DNA from: Bacillus sp. UNC41MFS5
Lineage (GTDB): Bacteria; Bacillota; Bacilli; Bacillales_B; DSM-18226
Assembly: GCF_000686805.1 (NCBI RefSeq)
Contig: NZ_KK366017.1
Coordinates: 558,001 to 622,000, forward strand
Direction: 5' to 3'
Length of the DNA: 64,000 nt
Part shown: positions 60,234-64,000 of the stretch, in pieces
Numbering within the stretch: the stretch's first letter is position 1
Layout: every line of letters begins with the position of its first letter
Made by a program: the position numbers and the translations under genes
Notes under the pieces: generated by a model
Databases searched by the model: none
Told to the model about the DNA's origin: nothing
What the model saw: only the letters and a program-made list of their open reading frames with translations

Positions 60234-61013
60234 ATGGATTTACTTACAAAAACTAGAAGGATTAACGTATTATTGCAAAAGGCGGCTGGAAAACCAGTTA
60301 ATTTTAAGGAAATGTCCGAGACATTGAGCGAAACAATTGAAGCAAATGTGTATATTGTCAGCCGTCGCGGAAAACTTCTTGGTTTTTCAATTTATCAGCA
60401 AATTGAAAACGAAAGAATGAAAAAAATGTTTGAGGATCGTCAATTTCCTGAAGAATATACAAATGGTTTATTTAATATTCAAGAAACATCTTCAAACCTT
60501 GATATTGAAAGCCAATATACTGCTTTTCCTGTGGAAAACGGAGACTTATTCCGTACAGGTTTAACAACAATTGTGCCAATTATTGGTGGAGGAGAGCGTC
60601 TTGGAACACTCATCCTTGCAAGATTAGAAGCGAAATTCCATGATGAAGATTTAATCCTTGCAGAATATGGTGCAACAGTTGTAGGAATGGAAATTCTTCG
60701 TGAAAAGTCAGAAGAAATCGAAGAAGAAGCAAGAAGTAAAGCCGTTGTTCAAATGGCGATTAGTTCATTATCATATAGTGAGCTGGAAGCGATTGAGCAT
60801 ATTTTTGAAGAGCTAAATGGTCGTGAAGGGTTATTGGTTGCCTCTAAAATTGCGGACCGTGTTGGAATTACCCGTTCGGTTATCGTTAACGCTCTAAGAA
60901 AACTTGAGAGTGCTGGGGTAATTGAATCACGTTCACTTGGTATGAAAGGAACATATATCAAAGTCTTAAATGATAAGTTCTTGATTGAATTAGATAAACT
61001 AAGAGCAAATTAA
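60234..61013 (+). CDS. codY: GTP- and branched-chain amino acid-sensing repressor CodY
   Basis: Global regulator that represses amino acid, competence and post-exponential genes when GTP and isoleucine/valine are high. The 259-residue product has the N-terminal GAF-like effector domain (about 1-155) and the C-terminal winged helix with [21 protein letters not shown] near residue 203. ATG 60234 follows AGGAGG. Downstream is a terminator and then rpsB, with no flagellar genes between. Confidence 0.97.
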   Translation: MDLLTKTRRINVLLQKAAGKPVNFKEMSETLSETIEANVYIVSRRGKLLGFSIYQQIENERMKKMFEDRQFPEEYTNGLFNIQETSSNLDIESQYTAFPVENGDLFRTGLTTIVPIIGGGERLGTLILARLEAKFHDEDLILAEYGATVVGMEILREKSEEIEEEARSKAVVQMAISSLSYSELEAIEHIFEELNGREGLLVASKIADRVGITRSVIVNALRKLESAGVIESRSLGMKGTYIKVLNDKFLIELDKLRAN

Positions 61014-61023
61014 GTATAAACAT

Positions 61024-61055
61024 TCCCTAGCCTCGCTAGGGATTTTATTTTTTTA
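61024..61055 (+). terminator. Terminator after codY
   Basis: TCCCTAGC (61024-61031) and GCTAGGGA (61035-61042) form a perfect stem with a 3-base loop, followed by TTTTATTTTTTT. Confidence 0.9.
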
Positions 61056-61067
61056 GTAAAGTAATGC

Positions 61068-61096
61068 TTGATTGTTATTATCACATATGCTATATT
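61068..61096 (+). promoter_or_regulatory. Sigma-A promoter of rpsB
   Basis: TTGATT (61068-61073) and TATATT (61091-61096) are 17 bases apart, giving a leader of about 108 bases. Confidence 0.7.
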
Positions 61097-61102
61097 ATTT
61101 CA

Positions 61103-61916
<814 letters not shown>

Positions 61917-61935
61917 TTCAATGTTGTGAACTAAT

Positions 61936-61976
61936 AAAAAGGTGATAAGAGGGAGACCCTTTATCACCTTTTTTTA
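61936..61976 (+). terminator. Terminator or attenuator between rpsB and tsf
   Basis: AAAAAGGTGATAA pairs with TTATCACCTTTTT, with an inner GGG and CCC, followed by more T. It is a strong intrinsic terminator inside the rpsB-tsf group, so tsf is expressed by partial read-through or from a promoter between them. Confidence 0.85.
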
Positions 61977-62060
61977 AGAAGGTTTTTTTAAGAAAGTTTT
62001 ATATTAGCTGTCATTGGCTAAGATATGGATACATAGAAAAATAAAGGAGGAATTTATATT

Positions 62061-62942
62061 ATGGCAATTACTGCTCAAATGGTAAAAGAATTACGTGAAA
62101 AAACTGGTGCTGGTATGTTGGATTGTAAAAAAGCATTAACTGAAACAGATGGTGATATGGACAAAGCAATTGACTTCTTACGCGAAAAAGGAATTGCATC
62201 TGCGGCTAAAAAAGGTGACCGTATCGCTGCAGAAGGGTTAACATACGTTGTAACTGAAGGAAACAATGCAGTTATTCTAGAAGTAAACTCTGAAACAGAT
62301 TTCGTTGCGAAAAACGAAGCGTTCCAAGCACTTGTTAAAGAATTAGCTGCTCATCTTCTAAAAAACAACCCAGCATCTGTTGAAGAAGCATCTGCTCAAA
62401 CAATGGAAAATGGCGCTACTGTAGCAGACCATATCAATGCTGCGATTGCTAAGATTGGTGAGAAATTAACTCTTCGTCGCTTTACAGTTTTATCAAAAAC
62501 TGACAACGATGCATTTGGTGCATACATTCATATGGGTGGCCGTATTTCTGTGTTATCTGTTCTTGAAGGTACTACAGAGGCAGACGCTGCTAAAGATGTT
62601 TCTATGCATATCGCTGCACTTAAGCCAAAATATGTTTCTCGTGACCAAGTTTCACAAGACGAAGTAGAGCATGAGCGTCAAGTTTTAACTCAACAAGCTC
62701 TAAACGAAGGCAAGCCTGAAAAGATCGTTGAAAAAATGGTTGAAGGCCGCCTTGGAAAATATTTTGAAGATGTTTGTGTTCTTGATCAAACTTTTGTTAA
62801 AAATCCTGATCAAAAAGTACGTCAATTTGTTGAATCTAAAGGTGCTACAATCCGTGAATTCGTTCGTTATGAAGTAGGAGAAGGCATCGAAAAACGTGAA
62901 GATAACTTTGCAGAAGAAGTTATGAATCAAATTAAAAAATAA
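62061..62942 (+). CDS. tsf: Translation elongation factor Ts
   Basis: Nucleotide exchange factor for EF-Tu. The 293-residue product begins with the conserved UBA-like domain ([41 protein letters not shown] region) and has [15 protein letters not shown] near residue 75. ATG 62061 follows AAAGGAGGA. Confidence 0.97.
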   Translation: MAITAQMVKELREKTGAGMLDCKKALTETDGDMDKAIDFLREKGIASAAKKGDRIAAEGLTYVVTEGNNAVILEVNSETDFVAKNEAFQALVKELAAHLLKNNPASVEEASAQTMENGATVADHINAAIAKIGEKLTLRRFTVLSKTDNDAFGAYIHMGGRISVLSVLEGTTEADAAKDVSMHIAALKPKYVSRDQVSQDEVEHERQVLTQQALNEGKPEKIVEKMVEGRLGKYFEDVCVLDQTFVKNPDQKVRQFVESKGATIREFVRYEVGEGIEKREDNFAEEVMNQIKK

Positions 62943-62992
62943 TCGGCAATATTCTTGAACAAGAGGGAATATTACGAAATAGCTATTAAATA

Positions 62993-63018
62993 GGGGACAC
63001 TATGTGTTCCCTTTTTTA
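62993..63018 (+). terminator. Terminator between tsf and pyrH
   Basis: GGGGACAC and GTGTTCCC form an 8-base stem with one wobble and a 4-base loop, followed by TTTTTT. Confidence 0.8.
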
Positions 63019-63047
63019 AGAAGAAATAATACATATTGGAGGTTTAT

Positions 63048-63773
63048 ATGAGCGGTCCTAAGTACAAACGCGTAGTTTTAAAGTTGAGCGGTGAAGCACT
63101 AGCTGGTGATGAGAGCTTTGGTATTAAACCTTCAGTAATCAAATCAATTGCTATTCAAGTGAAAGAAATAGCGGAACTTGGTGTAGAAGTTGCTGTCGTG
63201 GTTGGCGGTGGTAACATTTGGCGTGGTAAAATCGGCAGTGAGATGGGTATGGACCGGGCAACAGCTGATTATATGGGGATGCTTGCAACTGTAATGAATT
63301 CTTTAGCTCTACAAGATAGCTTAGAGCACTTAGGGATTGAATCGAGGGTGCAAACATCAATTGAAATGCGCCAAGTGGCAGAACCTTATATTAGACGCCG
63401 TGCGATTAGGCACTTAGAAAAAAAACGTGTAATCATTTTTGCGGCTGGTACAGGGAATCCATATTTCTCAACTGATACAACTGCAGCACTCCGAGCAGCA
63501 GAAATTGATGCTGAAGTGATTTTGATGGCAAAAAATAATGTCGATGGAGTTTACTCTGCTGACCCGCGTTTAGATGCTAACGCAATCAAATATGAAGATC
63601 TATCTTTCCTTGATGTCCTTAAAGAGGGATTAGCAGTTATGGACTCAACTGCTTCGTCTTTATGTATGGACAATGATATACCATTAATTGTTTTCTCAAT
63701 TATGGAGCAGGGCAATATTAAACGAGCCGTTATGGGTGAAAAGATAGGAACAATTGTTAGGGGGAAACATTAA
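63048..63773 (+). CDS. pyrH: UMP kinase
   Basis: Phosphorylates UMP to UDP, using the product of the pyr operon at the other end of the window. The 241-residue amino-acid-kinase-fold protein has KLSGEALAG near residue 12, [11 protein letters not shown] near residue 57, [16 protein letters not shown] near residue 77 and [17 protein letters not shown] near residue 141. ATG 63048 follows TTGGAGG; a frame from 63036 overlaps that site. frr starts in a TAATG overlap. Confidence 0.96.
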   Translation: MSGPKYKRVVLKLSGEALAGDESFGIKPSVIKSIAIQVKEIAELGVEVAVVVGGGNIWRGKIGSEMGMDRATADYMGMLATVMNSLALQDSLEHLGIESRVQTSIEMRQVAEPYIRRRAIRHLEKKRVIIFAAGTGNPYFSTDTTAALRAAEIDAEVILMAKNNVDGVYSADPRLDANAIKYEDLSFLDVLKEGLAVMDSTASSLCMDNDIPLIVFSIMEQGNIKRAVMGEKIGTIVRGKH

Positions 63774-64000
63774 TGCCGAAACAGGTCATTGCTACGACAA
63801 AAGATCGTATGACAAAAGCGATTCAGTCATATTCACGTGAACTTGCAAGTATTCGAGCGGGAAGAGCAAGTGCTTCATTATTAGATAGAATTACAATTGA
63901 TTACTATGGTGCACCAACCCCTGTCAATCAAATGGCTGGAATTACCACACCTGAAGCAAGACTGATTGTGATTCAACCGTATGATAAATCTATTCTTGGT
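63773..64000 (+). CDS. frr: Ribosome recycling factor (partial, cut by window end)
   Basis: First 76 codons of RRF, which splits ribosomes after termination together with EF-G. The visible part begins [19 protein letters not shown] and has the conserved [15 protein letters not shown] segment near residue 24 and [12 protein letters not shown] near residue 44. The frame is open to the window edge with no stop. The start overlaps the pyrH stop by one base (TAATG); GGGGGAAAC lies just upstream. Confidence 0.95.
   Translation, partial: MPKQVIATTKDRMTKAIQSYSRELASIRAGRASASLLDRITIDYYGAPTPVNQMAGITTPEARLIVIQPYDKSILG

Overview
This window is a chromosomal core segment from a low-GC, endospore-forming Bacillaceae (Bacillus-like) bacterium. 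The evidence is AT-rich coding sequence with strong AGGAGG-type ribosome binding sites and frequent TTG/GTG starts, the sporulation peptide SpoVM, the Bacillus-type regulators RemA, FapR and CodY, the PrpC/PrkC pair, RqcH, and a gene order that, from memory, follows the pyr-to-frr segment of Bacillus subtilis. Species cannot be named from the sequence alone. No tRNA, rRNA, CRISPR array, prophage or insertion sequence was seen.

Layout: (1) 1-7.4 kb, the end of the pyrimidine operon (carA-carB-pyrK-pyrD-pyrF-pyrE), closed by a bidirectional terminator. (2) 7.4-12 kb, rqcH on the minus strand and a P-type calcium ATPase. (3) 12-27.4 kb, yicC-like gene, remA, gmk, rpoZ, coaBC, priA, def, fmt, rsmB, rlmN, prpC, prkC, rsgA, rpe, thiN and the 27-codon spoVM. 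(4) 27.5-32.3 kb, rpmB (minus), asp23-like gene, fatty-acid kinase fakA, a broken remnant of sdaAA, and recG. (5) 32.4-37 kb, the FapR-controlled phospholipid/fatty-acid genes fapR-plsX-fabD-fabG, then acpP and rnc. (6) 37-46.3 kb, smc, ftsY, ylxM, ffh, rpsP, khpA, ylqD, rimM, trmD, rplS. (7) 46.4-50.5 kb, signal peptidase, rbgA, sdaAB-sdaAA, rnhB. (8) 50.9-58.7 kb, sucCD, dprA, topA, trmFO, a xerC remnant and hslV. (9) 58.7-64 kb, hslU, codY, rpsB, tsf, pyrH and the start of frr.

The genes are almost all housekeeping: nucleotide synthesis, translation and ribosome assembly, the signal recognition particle pathway, lipid synthesis, chromosome maintenance, proteolysis and nutrient sensing. I did not find a new multi-gene system. 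The most informative signals are in the gaps: a decayed C-terminal piece of an L-serine dehydratase alpha gene between fakA and recG, while an intact sdaAB-sdaAA pair sits 18 kb away; a deletion scar that looks like the two ends of xerC between trmFO and hslV; codY joined directly to rpsB with no flagellar/chemotaxis cluster; two copies of a GC-rich structured repeat (18031-18162 and 50583-50716) whose paired arms change together; a doubled palindrome in front of the asp23-fakA unit; a structured rpsB leader; a cre-type site before sucCD; and a FapR operator at the fapR promoter.
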